From Capilliphycus salinus (lineage in GTDB: Bacteria; Cyanobacteriota; Cyanobacteriia; Cyanobacteriales; Microcoleaceae), in NCBI RefSeq assembly GCF_047276495.1, contig NZ_CP178543.1, positions 4,216,001 to 4,280,000 of the forward strand: a stretch of 64,000 nt of DNA, written 5' to 3'. Numbering within the stretch: the stretch's first letter is position 1; every line of letters starts with the position of its first letter. Of this stretch, positions 44,505 to 53,879 are shown one piece after another. A model generated the notes under the pieces. It made no database searches and was not told the origin of the DNA. It saw only the letters and a program-made list of their open reading frames with translations. The translations under genes were made by a program, and so were the position numbers.

Positions 44505-45218
44505 TTAGGAAATTTCGCGGATCAGGGGTTTTCCGTCTTTGATTTCTCCGACTAAGATTAAGTCAGCAACACCCACAAATAAACCATTTTCTAAAACACC
44601 GGGAATATTATTCAGGGTTTGTTCTAATTCGGCGGGGTTATCAATAGAGTCAAATTTGACATCAATCACCATATTTCCTTGGTCGGTAATCACTGGCCCC
44701 GCTTTTTTTACCCCCATACGAAGGGTTGGTTTTCCGCCGAGTTTTTCAATTTTTTGCATCACCGGCGTAATGGCTAATGGTAGAACTTCTACGGGGAGTA
44801 AAAAGGTCGATCCTAACTTTTCAACCAGTTTGGAACTATCAACAACTACGATAAATTGATCGGCTAAAGTATCAACAATTTTTTCGCGAGTATGTGCCGC
44901 ACCTCCGCCTTTAATTAGATTCTTATTGGGATCGACTTCATCGGCGCCGTCAATGGCAACATCCATGTGATCAATTTCGTCTAATGTTGTTAGGGGAATG
45001 CCGTATTGTTTGGCGAGTACAGAGGCTTGAAATGATGTCGGAACGCCTTTAATATCTTTGAGTTCTCCACTTTGAAGACGTTCTCCTAAATACTGAATGG
45101 TGTAGGCTGTGGTTGACCCCGTACCCAAACCGACAATAGAACCGGACTGGACGCGATCGGCTGCGGCTTTACCGACTTGCTGTTTCATCAACTTGACGGG
45201 ATCTTGTTCGCTACTCAT
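44505..45218 (-). CDS. rpiA: Ribose-5-phosphate isomerase A
   Basis: 237-residue cytoplasmic enzyme interconverting ribose-5-phosphate and ribulose-5-phosphate in the Calvin and pentose-phosphate pathways. Conserved motifs are all present: VGLGTGSTTAYTIQYLGER (about 30-48), VAIDGADEVDP (about 87-97), LIKGGGAAHTREKIVD with the catalytic Lys and Glu, and GNMVIDVKFD. A GAGGAG site precedes the ATG by nine bases. Length normal. Not in an operon. Confidence 0.95.
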   Translation of the reverse strand: MSSEQDPVKLMKQQVGKAAADRVQSGSIVGLGTGSTTAYTIQYLGERLQSGELKDIKGVPTSFQASVLAKQYGIPLTTLDEIDHMDVAIDGADEVDPNKNLIKGGGAAHTREKIVDTLADQFIVVVDSSKLVEKLGSTFLLPVEVLPLAITPVMQKIEKLGGKPTLRMGVKKAGPVITDQGNMVIDVKFDSIDNPAELEQTLNNIPGVLENGLFVGVADLILVGEIKDGKPLIREIS

Positions 45219-45520
45219 GTTTATTACTCCTCAATTTATGGTCATTTTTGGACAATTGGCAATTAAAATTTTAATTACCCCCTGTTTACTGTACCGCGTT
45301 AGGGGCATTCTCGAATAGTATATCCCGATTTGACAGTCATCTGACAATGGACAACTCGGCCCATAATCCCAGTTTGTGGCAAGATCGCAAAACAAACAGC
45401 ATCCCAATCAATCGTTTATACAATATTTTGATAAGCTTATAGATATAGTACCACAATCATTAAATCCGAGCAAATCTAACGATAATTTTAACAGACAACG
45501 ATAAAATTAAGGAGTTGGGT
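45219..45520. other. Divergent intergenic region (rpiA / TPR gene)
   Basis: About 300 bases that should carry both promoters. AAGGAG at 45509-45514 serves the rightward gene. I see no repeats, terminator or RNA gene. Confidence 0.4.
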
Positions 45521-48500
45521 GTGAATTTTTCATTGGTTGAAACTTATTTTAAAAACGGTCTTCAGTTTCAGGAAGCGGGAAACTGGGCGGAAGCGATCGC
45601 CTGTTATCAGCAAGCCCTCCAAATTGCCCCCCATCAAGCAGAAATTTATCAAAAACTCGCGGAAGTTTTTGTTTGGAATGGGGAGTTAGAAGCGGGGATC
45701 AAAGCGATTCAAACCGCAGTCAATTTAAAGCCTAATTTTGCCGGGGCTTATCTTAGTTTGGGAAATATCCTACAACAACAAAATCAGATCGAACTGGCAA
45801 TTTGGGCTTATACCCAAGCTCTTGATATCCAGCCCAATTTCACGGAGGCTCAAGCCAATTTGGGCAGTATGTATTATCATTTGAAGCGGTTTTCTGAAGC
45901 CGTACACTGTTATCAACAAGCGATTAAGTTTAACCCCAATTCTGCTGTTATTTATTGGATGCTTGGAAACGCTTTTTCTCAAACTCACCAAGTTGAACAA
46001 GCTATTTCTTGCTATCAAAAAGCGATAGACCTGCAAGCCGATGAAGTTAGATTTTACTTTAAGCTCGCTTCTATTTTAGCAGGTAAAGGGCAAAAAATAC
46101 AAGCAATTTCTTGTTATCAAACGGTGTTAAAATTACAGCCCGATTGTCAAGAAGCCAGGGAAGCACTTCAGCAATTAACTCGGGATCAATTCGCGGATAA
46201 TCTCACGGGTTTAACCTTTGTTTCCGACTCTAGCGAACAATTTGAAGAACGCGGAGTTGACTTGGCGAGTCCGTTAACAGAGGCGATAAAAGCCGAACCA
46301 AGCCATTCAATTTATTCGCCTAAAACAGAAGATATTTTTGTTGAAAATACCAAAAATATTTGCCAGTTAGAAACCCAATTTGAGCGGCTAAAAACTTATC
46401 AATTGCAGGCGAATTTTTATATCAATACGGGTGAATTTGAACGGGCGATCGCGATCGGTCAGGAAGCGTTAAAAATACAACCCAATTTTTATCACGCCTA
46501 CGTTATCTTGGGGAATGCGCTGCACTTTCAAGGGAAATTAGAAGCAGCAATTCGCGCCTATTCTCAAGCGTTAGAACTTCAGCCCAACGTTGCCGAAGTT
46601 TATGGAAATCGGGGTACAATGTACGCGAAACTCAATAGAATAGACGAAGCGATCGCGGATTATCAAAAAGCGCTAGAACTACAGCCCTATTTCGCCGTTG
46701 TTCGTTGGAATTTAGGAAAGATTTTTCAACGGTTGGGAAGACTAGATGAAGCCGTTTCCAGTTGGAAAACCGCCCTGGAAATTCAACCGAACTTGAGAGG
46801 GGGTAAATTACACATTGAATTGGGGAATATTCTCACCCATCAGAAAAAATATCCAGAAGCAATTTCCTGCTATCAAAAAGCGCTAGAACTACAACCCAAC
46901 GAAGGAGAAGCCTATCTAAATTTAGGTTGTCTCTATTCCGAACAAAAACAATATGAAGCCGCAATTAAAAGCTTTCAAGCTGGAATTGAAATTAATCCCC
47001 AAAATACCGATTTCTATCTGAATATGGGGTTTGCTTTAGTAAAATTAAACCGCTATACAGAAGCAATCAACTGTTATCAAAACTTGCTAAAAGTTCAGCC
47101 AGAAACTCCAGAAGCCTATGCGAGTTTAGGGAATATCTACGCTAATGTGGGTGAAGTCGAACAGGCGATTAAACATTACGAACAAGCGATTAAACTTAAG
47201 CCAGACTGGGCAGAAATTTACTGTCGTTTAGCCCATATTCAAAAGCAAGAACAACCCCAAGCCGCAATTGTTAATTTAGAAAAAGCAATTGAACTGAACC
47301 CCGACTATGTAGAAGCCCATCAACAATTATGCGATCTGCTGAGTCATTCAACAAATCTTACCAAAGCCAGACAAGCAGCCGATCAATACTGTCAACAATG
47401 CGGTGAAAAAGTTCCGGTTTTATCGGCAATTGCTTATATTTTTGCTTACACTCAATCGGGCGCTTATCAACAAGCTGTTTCTAAACTTGTAGAACTTGAA
47501 AAAATTTGTAATGAACGGATTAAAACCTTCTCCCTGTTTGAAGTCAATTTATTGTATGAGATTTTAATTTTTATTGTTTCCCATGTGCGAGATGCTTTAG
47601 TTGAGAACGCCAACTTCTATAAACTTATTGCGGCAGAATATTATCATCGGCGAGTGAAGCAACCGTTAAAAGGTGTTGAAAATCTGGCTAGTTTTTCAAC
47701 AGATCAAACAGTAAGACCGCTGAAAATCGGTTTTCTTTCCAAACACTTTCGCCGTCATTCGGTCGGTTGGTGTAGTCAATCATTAATTCGGGAATTATCC
47801 GCCATTACCCCCAACGTTCATTTATATGTAACCGGACGATTACAAGCCGATGAAGTTACCCAAAACTTTGAACAAATCGCCCAGAAATTATATTGGCCTA
47901 AATCCTACCCGAATGGGTTTGCATCAGCCGAAGAATTAGCCCAAGAAATCTTACAGGATCGGATCGATATTTTAATCGATTTAGACTCCGTAACCGTCCC
48001 CGCCAACGTCCAGATTTTGAACTATTCACCCGCTCCCGTCTGTGCGACTTGGCTTGGTTTTGACGCGCCTTATATCACCGACAAACATTATTTTCTCTGC
48101 GACTGGAACACCCATCCGAGCGGACGAGAACAACATTATCGTGAAAAATTAATTCGTTTACCCGAAACTTCTGTGGCGATTTCGGGATTAGCAAGCTGTA
48201 AAGTCAATCGCAATTTAGTTAGAAAACAGTTGGGAATTGATGCGGATAAACTGGTATATTTGTGTGTGGCTCCCGGTCGGAAAACGAACTTTGAAATGAT
48301 CGAAGCGCAAGTTAAAATTCTCAAAGCAGTACCCGAGAGTTTAATGATTAGAAAAGGTCAAGGCGATCATCTTTTAATTCGGGAAATGTATCGTCAAGCC
48401 TGCGAAGAACAGGGGGTTGATTTTGATCGAATTCTGTTTATTGGCTTAACCAAAACTGAAGAAGAACACCGGGCTATTTATCAAGTGGTTGATGTTTTAT

Positions 48501-48823
48501 TAGATTCCTATCCCTACAATGGCGGGACCCATAATTTAGAGGCTTTGTGGTCAAATTTACCGATTTTAACCAGAGCGGGCGAACAGTATCTTTCTCGCAT
48601 GGGTTACGCCTTTTTACAAGCGGTTAACTTGGATGTTGGTGTGGCTTGGAGTTGGGAAGAATACACCGAACTTGGGATAAAATTGGGAATGGATGCTAAT
48701 TTAAGAACTGAAATTCGAGAGCATTTAATCCGCTCCAAACAACCAGAAAACTTAGCGCCTTTGTGGAATCCTAAAAACTTAGCCCAACAGATGTATAAAG
48801 TGTTTGAAAAATTGCGGTTTTAA
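45521..48823 (+). CDS. TPR protein with SPINDLY/O-GlcNAc transferase-like domain
   Basis: 1100 residues. Two TPR arrays (about 5-220 and 285-640) built of 34-residue units such as YYHLKRFSEAVHCYQQAIKFNPN. A C-terminal GT41-like region (about 730-1090) follows: LKIGFLSKHFRRHSVGW, DRIDILIDLD, WLGFDAPYITDKHYFL, DVLLDSYPYNGGTHNLEALW and LPILTRAGEQYLSRMGYA. It should be a cytoplasmic sugar transferase acting on proteins held by the TPRs; cyanobacterial members have little biochemistry. GTG 45521 is preferred over TTG 45515 because AAGGAG ends six bases before it. Confidence 0.87.
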   Translation: MNFSLVETYFKNGLQFQEAGNWAEAIACYQQALQIAPHQAEIYQKLAEVFVWNGELEAGIKAIQTAVNLKPNFAGAYLSLGNILQQQNQIELAIWAYTQALDIQPNFTEAQANLGSMYYHLKRFSEAVHCYQQAIKFNPNSAVIYWMLGNAFSQTHQVEQAISCYQKAIDLQADEVRFYFKLASILAGKGQKIQAISCYQTVLKLQPDCQEAREALQQLTRDQFADNLTGLTFVSDSSEQFEERGVDLASPLTEAIKAEPSHSIYSPKTEDIFVENTKNICQLETQFERLKTYQLQANFYINTGEFERAIAIGQEALKIQPNFYHAYVILGNALHFQGKLEAAIRAYSQALELQPNVAEVYGNRGTMYAKLNRIDEAIADYQKALELQPYFAVVRWNLGKIFQRLGRLDEAVSSWKTALEIQPNLRGGKLHIELGNILTHQKKYPEAISCYQKALELQPNEGEAYLNLGCLYSEQKQYEAAIKSFQAGIEINPQNTDFYLNMGFALVKLNRYTEAINCYQNLLKVQPETPEAYASLGNIYANVGEVEQAIKHYEQAIKLKPDWAEIYCRLAHIQKQEQPQAAIVNLEKAIELNPDYVEAHQQLCDLLSHSTNLTKARQAADQYCQQCGEKVPVLSAIAYIFAYTQSGAYQQAVSKLVELEKICNERIKTFSLFEVNLLYEILIFIVSHVRDALVENANFYKLIAAEYYHRRVKQPLKGVENLASFSTDQTVRPLKIGFLSKHFRRHSVGWCSQSLIRELSAITPNVHLYVTGRLQADEVTQNFEQIAQKLYWPKSYPNGFASAEELAQEILQDRIDILIDLDSVTVPANVQILNYSPAPVCATWLGFDAPYITDKHYFLCDWNTHPSGREQHYREKLIRLPETSVAISGLASCKVNRNLVRKQLGIDADKLVYLCVAPGRKTNFEMIEAQVKILKAVPESLMIRKGQGDHLLIREMYRQACEEQGVDFDRILFIGLTKTEEEHRAIYQVVDVLLDSYPYNGGTHNLEALWSNLPILTRAGEQYLSRMGYAFLQAVNLDVGVAWSWEEYTELGIKLGMDANLRTEIREHLIRSKQPENLAPLWNPKNLAQQMYKVFEKLRF

Positions 48824-48855
48824 AGCCACTAAGTTTTCTTTTTTGAGACCGAATT

Positions 48856-49194
48856 TTAATTGGAAATCAAGCCCAAACCGATCAAAACTTTTTCTCTGTC
48901 TGATAAATTTCCGATCATCCGTTGGGAGGGTTCCGGTAAAACTTTAATCAGTGTGGGAACGGCGACAATATTTTCAGCTTGCAACAATTCGGGCTGTTTA
49001 TAAATGTCGATGACTTCTAATTCATGTCGTCCAGCCAGATATTCATCGCAAATATTTTGAAGATTTTTGAGGGCGATGAGAGACTGCAAGGAGCTTCCCG
49101 CAATATACAAACGCAAGCTGTAATGAACATCTTTTTCTTGAGCTAAATATTCCTCGAAGAAATCAGTTGATTGGTCAATATAGTTTTCTGTCAT
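48856..49194 (-). CDS. KaiB-like protein (distal copy)
   Basis: 112 residues with the thioredoxin-like KaiB fold in about 24-108: SLRLYIAGSSLQSLIALKNL, LEVIDIYKQPELLQAENIVAVPTLIKVLPEPSQRMIGNLSDREKVLIGL. The first 23 residues are an acidic extension not found in clock KaiB. The usual AGNTPNS loop reads AGSSLQS. It differs clearly from the neighbouring copy, so the two are old paralogues. Third gene of kaiC-kaiB-kaiB, 48 bp behind the second. Confidence 0.88.
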   Translation of the reverse strand: MTENYIDQSTDFFEEYLAQEKDVHYSLRLYIAGSSLQSLIALKNLQNICDEYLAGRHELEVIDIYKQPELLQAENIVAVPTLIKVLPEPSQRMIGNLSDREKVLIGLGLISN

Positions 49195-49242
49195 ATCTTT
49201 TCATTTCCTTTCCTTCATGGCTTTATAATCTCTAATTAATTC

Positions 49243-49599
49243 TCAAATTTTATCAATTTCTAACCAGACTAAAATCTTTTCGTGATTCGACATATCCCCA
49301 ATAATTTTCTTTGGCGGTTTCGGCAGTTTTCTCACTAAAGTTGGCAAAGCAATAATTTGATCTTGTTTGGCCAGGTGAGGATTTTTTAACAAATCAATTA
49401 CTTCAATTTTATATTGACTACCCAAATACTCCTCACACATTTGGGTAAGATTTTCAAACGCCTTGATAGAGCGAGGTGTATGTCCGGCTACATAGAGTTT
49501 AAACTCCCAAATTAAATTGGGATCAAGCAGTTCAAACTGTTCTGAACTTTCCACCACATTCTCCATAAGTTTAATTGGGTATTGACTTGAGGAAACCAT
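49243..49599 (-). CDS. kaiB: KaiB-like protein (proximal copy)
   Basis: 118 residues from ATG 49599 (an in-frame TTG precedes it). KaiB fold about 32-115: EFKLYVAGHTPRSIKAFENL, KIEVIDLLKNPHLAKQDQIIALPTLVRKLPKPPKKIIGDMSNHEKILVWL. VIDLLKNP and IIGDxS match clock KaiB well. The N-terminal 30 residues are extra. It follows the KaiC gene by 31 bp and is its likely binding partner. No kaiA gene in the window, so an oscillator of the Synechococcus type is unlikely from this locus alone. Confidence 0.9.
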   Translation of the reverse strand: MVSSSQYPIKLMENVVESSEQFELLDPNLIWEFKLYVAGHTPRSIKAFENLTQMCEEYLGSQYKIEVIDLLKNPHLAKQDQIIALPTLVRKLPKPPKKIIGDMSNHEKILVWLEIDKI

Positions 49600-49633
49600 C
49601 AAAAAATAAACAAGATTTGCAACTCATTAACTT

Positions 49634-50659
49634 TTATTTTTCGGGAGTAATTTTTTCATCGGCTTGACGCATTTGGGCGATTGTTACTGTATCTTCTTGT
49701 AAGATATTTTGAGATCGTTTTTCCTGCTGAATCATCATTTCTAGTTCTTCTTGTTCCGCATCCAGTTGAGCTTGTAAAGCTTCGATTTGCGCTCGCACAA
49801 TCGCTTGTTTGCGCTCTAAATCTCTTTGTTTGCGTTCAAACTCCTGCTGACGAGCCAATCCATTTGCTCTTTCTTGAGCTTCTTGAATGGTGCGAGCCGT
49901 TCCCGTCAACACCTCGCCCTGACCCAAATAGACATCGCTCAGTTGAATTCCCTCGTGAGTTAACAGCATTTCTCGCATTTGATTCGAGTGTTCCATCCCC
50001 CGAGATTTCAACACATAAAGCAAACGATTTCGCTCACCATTGGTTTCAATGATTCGCACTTCTAACCAAGTATCCATCAAAGAGGAAACGCCAATTTCAG
50101 TAGACTCAAGAGGATTGCCACCGGAAGTTAAATTCGTCAATAAAACGGTGATTTGTTTGCTCTTGAAAAAATCAATTAAACGGAATAAAAACCCTTTGGC
50201 TTGCATTAACGTCCCGCCCATGCTCACATTACTCATCGGATCAATAATCACGACCCTCGGCTTCATGTCATTAATCAGACTATATAATGTCACCAAATGC
50301 AACTCTAAACCCGTCGCGGTTGGGCGTTCGGCTTTGAATTTCAGCAATCCTTTTTCAACAAAAGGTTCTAAATCAACACCCACAGAGCGCTGGTTGCGAA
50401 TAATTTGCTTTGGTGCTTCCTCAAAAGCAATATAAAGACAGCGTTCTCCCCGCTTGCAAATGGCTTGAGCAAAATGGGCGGCGAGGGTGGTTTTTCCGGT
50501 GCCTGCGGTGCCTGTAATTAAAATACTACTTCCTCGAAAATAACCTTCACCTCCAAGCATATTATCCAAACGGGGAATACCGCTCGAAATTCGTTCGTTA
50601 GAAACTTCATGGTCCAAACCCACAGAAGTAATGGGGCATAACCGAAATCCCATTTTCAC
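49634..50659 (-). CDS. kaiC: KaiC homologue, second ATPase domain (frameshifted from first)
   Basis: The CII-like half of a KaiC-family ATPase/kinase. True coding begins about 50636, right after the frameshift; upstream codons to 50659 overlap the CI frame. Walker A GTAGTGKT (50-57), catalytic EE (80-81), a VVIIDPMS Walker B, and the phosphorylation region TEIGVSSLMDT where clock KaiC has HISTITDT, so the Ser431/Thr432 pair becomes Ser-Ser (192-193). R-rich region GERNRLLYVLKSRG follows. After residue 255 it carries a long coiled coil (QEAQERANGLARQQEFERKQ onward to 320) absent from clock KaiC. This points to a KaiC2-like paralogue. Confidence 0.85.
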   Translation of the reverse strand: MKMGFRLCPITSVGLDHEVSNERISSGIPRLDNMLGGEGYFRGSSILITGTAGTGKTTLAAHFAQAICKRGERCLYIAFEEAPKQIIRNQRSVGVDLEPFVEKGLLKFKAERPTATGLELHLVTLYSLINDMKPRVVIIDPMSNVSMGGTLMQAKGFLFRLIDFFKSKQITVLLTNLTSGGNPLESTEIGVSSLMDTWLEVRIIETNGERNRLLYVLKSRGMEHSNQMREMLLTHEGIQLSDVYLGQGEVLTGTARTIQEAQERANGLARQQEFERKQRDLERKQAIVRAQIEALQAQLDAEQEELEMMIQQEKRSQNILQEDTVTIAQMRQADEKITPEK

Positions 50660-51362
50660 TAATCAAAAACGGATATTCGTTGCTTCCGTGACTCGAACCG
50701 CGATATTTGATAATTTGTAAACGACGGGTTGAAACTTCCTCTTCAATGCGCTGATCGAGTCGAATTACGCAGTCGGAAACATATTCTTCTAAACCTTGTC
50801 GGGTTAGACTAGAATCGCCCCGTTCTGCGGTGATGATTGCGGTGACTCCTTTGGTTTTTAGCCAGCGAAATAACCGCCGCAATTCCGATCTAATAATTGC
50901 CGCATTAGAAAGTCCGGAAAACAACACTTCAATCGTGTCGAGAACAATCCGTTTTGCGCCGATCTGATCGATCGCACAACCCAAGCGAATAAATAAGGCT
51001 TCTAGATCGTATTCGCCCACTTCTTGAAATTCTTCGGGATCGATGTGAATATGATCAATACTGATTTTGTTTTCCGCACTCAGTTGTTTTAAATCCCAAC
51101 CCAGAGAAGCGACATTTTCTGTCAATTCTTCGGGGGTTTCTTCAAAGGCAATAAACACCCCCGGTTCATTATATTGAACGGCACCCCGCACTAAAAACTC
51201 CATTGCCAACAAGGTTTTACCGCAACCTGCGGTACCACAAACAAGAGTTGGCCGTGCTTTTGGCAGTCCGCCTTTGGTAATTTCGTCTAATCCATTGATG
51301 CCTGTAGAACATTTGGGCAGTTCTTTATGTTTTGATGGAATTTTACTGTTAAGTTCTATCAT
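50607..51362 (-). CDS. kaiC: KaiC homologue, first ATPase domain (interrupted before second)
   Basis: The CI-like half, 251 residues as read: GINGLDEITKGGLPKARPTLV, Walker A GTAGCGKT (43-50), EE at 74-75 (IAFEETPEEL), Walker B RIVLDTIEVLF and the closing IIKYRGSSHGSNEYPFLISENGISVMP. After VMP the frame runs into HYFCGFGP and stops. Removing one G of the G4 run at 50633-50636 (plus strand) makes it continue as VMPITSVGLDHEVS into the CII half, one 575-residue protein of near-normal KaiC size plus the C-terminal coil. A Shine-Dalgarno-like AAGGAAG precedes the ATG. Confidence 0.86.
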   Translation of the reverse strand: MIELNSKIPSKHKELPKCSTGINGLDEITKGGLPKARPTLVCGTAGCGKTLLAMEFLVRGAVQYNEPGVFIAFEETPEELTENVASLGWDLKQLSAENKISIDHIHIDPEEFQEVGEYDLEALFIRLGCAIDQIGAKRIVLDTIEVLFSGLSNAAIIRSELRRLFRWLKTKGVTAIITAERGDSSLTRQGLEEYVSDCVIRLDQRIEEEVSTRRLQIIKYRGSSHGSNEYPFLISENGISVMPHYFCGFGP

Positions 51363-51620
51363 AGTGAATCTTCCTTGAGGATGAATTTAAGACGTTCTAA
51401 ATTAATAAAGTTTTTTCTCCTTTACTGATGTATGTGCAGGATACACCTTACATTACTATTATAGCTAGTTCCTGCAAAAATATTATTCAACCCGAAAAAT
51501 GACCCGGATAAACTCAAACATTTTCTCAAACGCTGTGCGGGGCAAATGCGCTCATCTTTGCAATGGAGAGGGGATGGATTTGCCGATACACCTAATTTTT
51601 TTTATGAGTTTAAGTTGGGG
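51363..51620. other. Intergenic region between MocR and kai genes
   Basis: About 260 bases between the kaiC start and the 3' end of the MocR gene, all minus strand. It should contain the kai promoter. No hairpin-plus-T terminator or repeat was recognised. Confidence 0.35.
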
Positions 51621-53072
51621 TCAACCGTAGAATTGCTGATTAATTAAACTTCCTAACATTTTCATCGCTTGTTCAAGTTCATCAGACCAGGGAATTCCAC
51701 AATTTAGACGAAAGCAATTTTTATAACTTCCTGAAACCGAAAATATCGAACCCGGTGCAATACTGATTTTATGTTGCAGCGCTTGATGGTAAAGCGTCAT
51801 CGAATCAAAATTTGAGGGAATTTCTACCCACAAAACATAGCCGCCCGTTGGTCTAGTCACCTTCGTTTCTTTGGGAAAATATTCATAAATCGCTTGTGTC
51901 ATTCGCCGAACTTGTTCTTGATAAGATCGTCGCAATTGTCGCAGATGGCGATCATAACCGCCATTGGCTAAAAAACCCGCAATTGTAAGCTGATTTGCCG
52001 AAGCTGTATTAATATTCGTAATCAATTTTAGCTGTTCAACTTCGGTTTGATAACGACCCGGAACCGTCCAACCCACGCGCAAACCCGCCGACAACGTTTT
52101 ACTACAAGAAGCACAATACAACACTAAACCTTTGCGATCATAAGCTTTAATGGCTTTCGGACGATTGCCATCAAACTTTAAATCTCCATAAACATCATCT
52201 TCAATCAGAGGAATATCATATTTTTCTAAGATTTCAACGAGTCGTTTTTTCTGAGCATCACTCATACAACTTGCCAGGGGATTACTAAAATTAGAAACCA
52301 CAGCACAGGCGGCAATATTTCCCTGTTCTAATGCCGTTTCAAATTCTTCAAGAATTAACCCATCTCGCGGATGAGTGGGAAGTTCTAATGCTCGTAAATG
52401 CAACGATTCTAAAATTTCTAATAAACCATAATAACAAGGGGATTCAATCGCCACAGTATCTCCCGGTTTTGTTACCGCCCGCAAGCACAAATGAAGCGCT
52501 TCTGTGGTGCCATTTGTAATTAAAATTTGTTCGGGAGTCAGCGAACATCCCGCATCCATCAGGCGACGGGCGACTTCGTGGCGGAGGGCTTCACAACCCG
52601 GAAGCGGGTTATAGGCGTGACAAACTTCGGGATATTGGCGCATCACCTGGCCCATCAAACGGTTCAGCGCTTTGACGGGAAACAGTTGCGGATCGGGAAC
52701 GGCAGCCCCCAAACGGATAACATTGGGATCGCGCAGTGCCAGGTTAATCCCCAGGGCGATGGAGGTGTCTACCGTATAGATGCGACGGGGCGGGGTCGAG
52801 GGGTTCGGTTCATCGAGGTGGGACAGCAGCGAAGTTTGCTTGACAAAATAACCCGATTGTGGTCGCGCCCCAATTAAACCCCGATCTTCGAGAAGGCGGT
52901 AAGCTTCCAACACCGTAGAAATACTGACGTTCATCTGTTTGTGCATCCGTCTGACCGAGGGGATGCGATCGCCCGGTTGCAGGGTGCCTTCTTCTATGAG
53001 GGACTGGACGCGATAGGCGACCTGTTCATACAGGTTGGTGCGATCTGACTTTTCTAGGGGTTTGAGGTTCAT
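51621..53072 (-). CDS. MocR-type regulator (GntR helix-turn-helix fused to aminotransferase)
   Basis: 483 residues from ATG 53072 (the frame is open upstream to a TTG, but MNLKPLEKSDRTNLYEQVAYRV is the natural start). An N-terminal GntR winged helix (about 8-78) has GTLQPGDRIPSVRRMHKQMNVSISTVLEAYRLLEDRGL. A fold-type I aminotransferase domain covers about 105-480, with the PLP lysine K325 in SCSKTLSAGLRVGW and the Asp pair in PLIEDDVYGDL. Such proteins are PLP-dependent transcription factors or aminotransferases; the target is not evident and neighbours give no clue. Confidence 0.9.
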   Translation of the reverse strand: MNLKPLEKSDRTNLYEQVAYRVQSLIEEGTLQPGDRIPSVRRMHKQMNVSISTVLEAYRLLEDRGLIGARPQSGYFVKQTSLLSHLDEPNPSTPPRRIYTVDTSIALGINLALRDPNVIRLGAAVPDPQLFPVKALNRLMGQVMRQYPEVCHAYNPLPGCEALRHEVARRLMDAGCSLTPEQILITNGTTEALHLCLRAVTKPGDTVAIESPCYYGLLEILESLHLRALELPTHPRDGLILEEFETALEQGNIAACAVVSNFSNPLASCMSDAQKKRLVEILEKYDIPLIEDDVYGDLKFDGNRPKAIKAYDRKGLVLYCASCSKTLSAGLRVGWTVPGRYQTEVEQLKLITNINTASANQLTIAGFLANGGYDRHLRQLRRSYQEQVRRMTQAIYEYFPKETKVTRPTGGYVLWVEIPSNFDSMTLYHQALQHKISIAPGSIFSVSGSYKNCFRLNCGIPWSDELEQAMKMLGSLINQQFYG

Positions 53073-53294
53073 GGCGGTCAAGGGTGAGGCTCTCAAGATA
53101 CAGATCAATACAGTTCTAACCGTTGATCAGCATAACAGTTCTTTCAAGTTAAAACTGTTATGGTTACAAATTATTATAACTGCCTCTGTTTTGTTGGCGT
53201 CTAGTTCGGCAAAATAATAACAAGAACAAATCGAATCAGTTCCAACCGGGAAAATATCAAGATGTAAACTCAAATCTATTGAGGGTTAATTGCC
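53073..53294. other. Divergent intergenic region
   Basis: Promoter region between the MocR gene and a small plus-strand gene. MocR regulators often control a divergent neighbour, but the neighbour here is a small unknown gene. No motif recognised. Confidence 0.3.
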
Positions 53295-53576
53295 ATGAAA
53301 ATAACTCAACACTCGCTTTCTTTGCCTTCAGATTCATTTTCTGGAAACAACCGCAGGCGAAAGGGTATTGAGGAAAAATTAAGCTATATTTTTTCTCAAA
53401 CTATACGACAAACGATAAACTTTTTGGTCGGGAGTTCCGAACCAAAAATTTGGCAAACTCAAACCAAAACCGGAGATTTAATCTGGCATATTTACGACCC
53501 CATAACCGGAAAAACCGAACAATTTATCAGCGATCAAGACGTGAGAATTTGGATTGAAAAACAGTATTATCGTTAG
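53295..53576 (+). CDS. Small conserved hypothetical protein
   Basis: 93 residues. The N-terminal 30 are polar and basic (SGNNRRRKGIEEKL). The rest forms a compact alpha/beta segment with KIWQTQTKTGDLIWHIYDPITGKTEQFISDQDVRIWIEKQYY, in which aromatic residues alternate as in short beta-hairpins. Similar small proteins occur in other filamentous cyanobacteria; no function known. ATG at 53295 chosen. Followed 88 bp later by another small gene on the same strand. Confidence 0.55.
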   Translation: MKITQHSLSLPSDSFSGNNRRRKGIEEKLSYIFSQTIRQTINFLVGSSEPKIWQTQTKTGDLIWHIYDPITGKTEQFISDQDVRIWIEKQYYR

Positions 53577-53664
53577 CCAAACGCACGGGAAATTATTCTA
53601 ACTCACCTTTTTATTGTCATCCACCTTCTTAATGCTATTTTTTGTGAGGACTCAGGGAGATTTT

Positions 53665-53838
53665 ATGATCATTTATGACTTTCACATTGACAGCCTCGAC
53701 TCAGAACACTTTAAAACCCCAAAGAAAATGTTGAATCTCATTCGTAAATTCTGGAAATTTAGTAAAAATTACGGCGACTATATCGCCACACCCTTAAACC
53801 GTCGGGAAAAATGGTTACAAGTTCATCGTCAGAAATAA
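53665..53838 (+). CDS. Very small conserved hypothetical protein
   Basis: 57 residues from ATG 53665, chosen because GGGAGA lies just upstream; the frame is open further left without a ribosome binding site. MIIYDFHIDSLDSEHFKTPKKMLNLIRKFWKFSKNYGDY: strand then basic helix, with C-terminal RREKWLQVHRQK. No family recognised. It is likely part of the same transcript as the preceding small gene. Confidence 0.45.
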   Translation: MIIYDFHIDSLDSEHFKTPKKMLNLIRKFWKFSKNYGDYIATPLNRREKWLQVHRQK

Positions 53839-53879
53839 AATTTCTCCCGTAAACTTGCTATAATGTAACCTCAAGCTGG

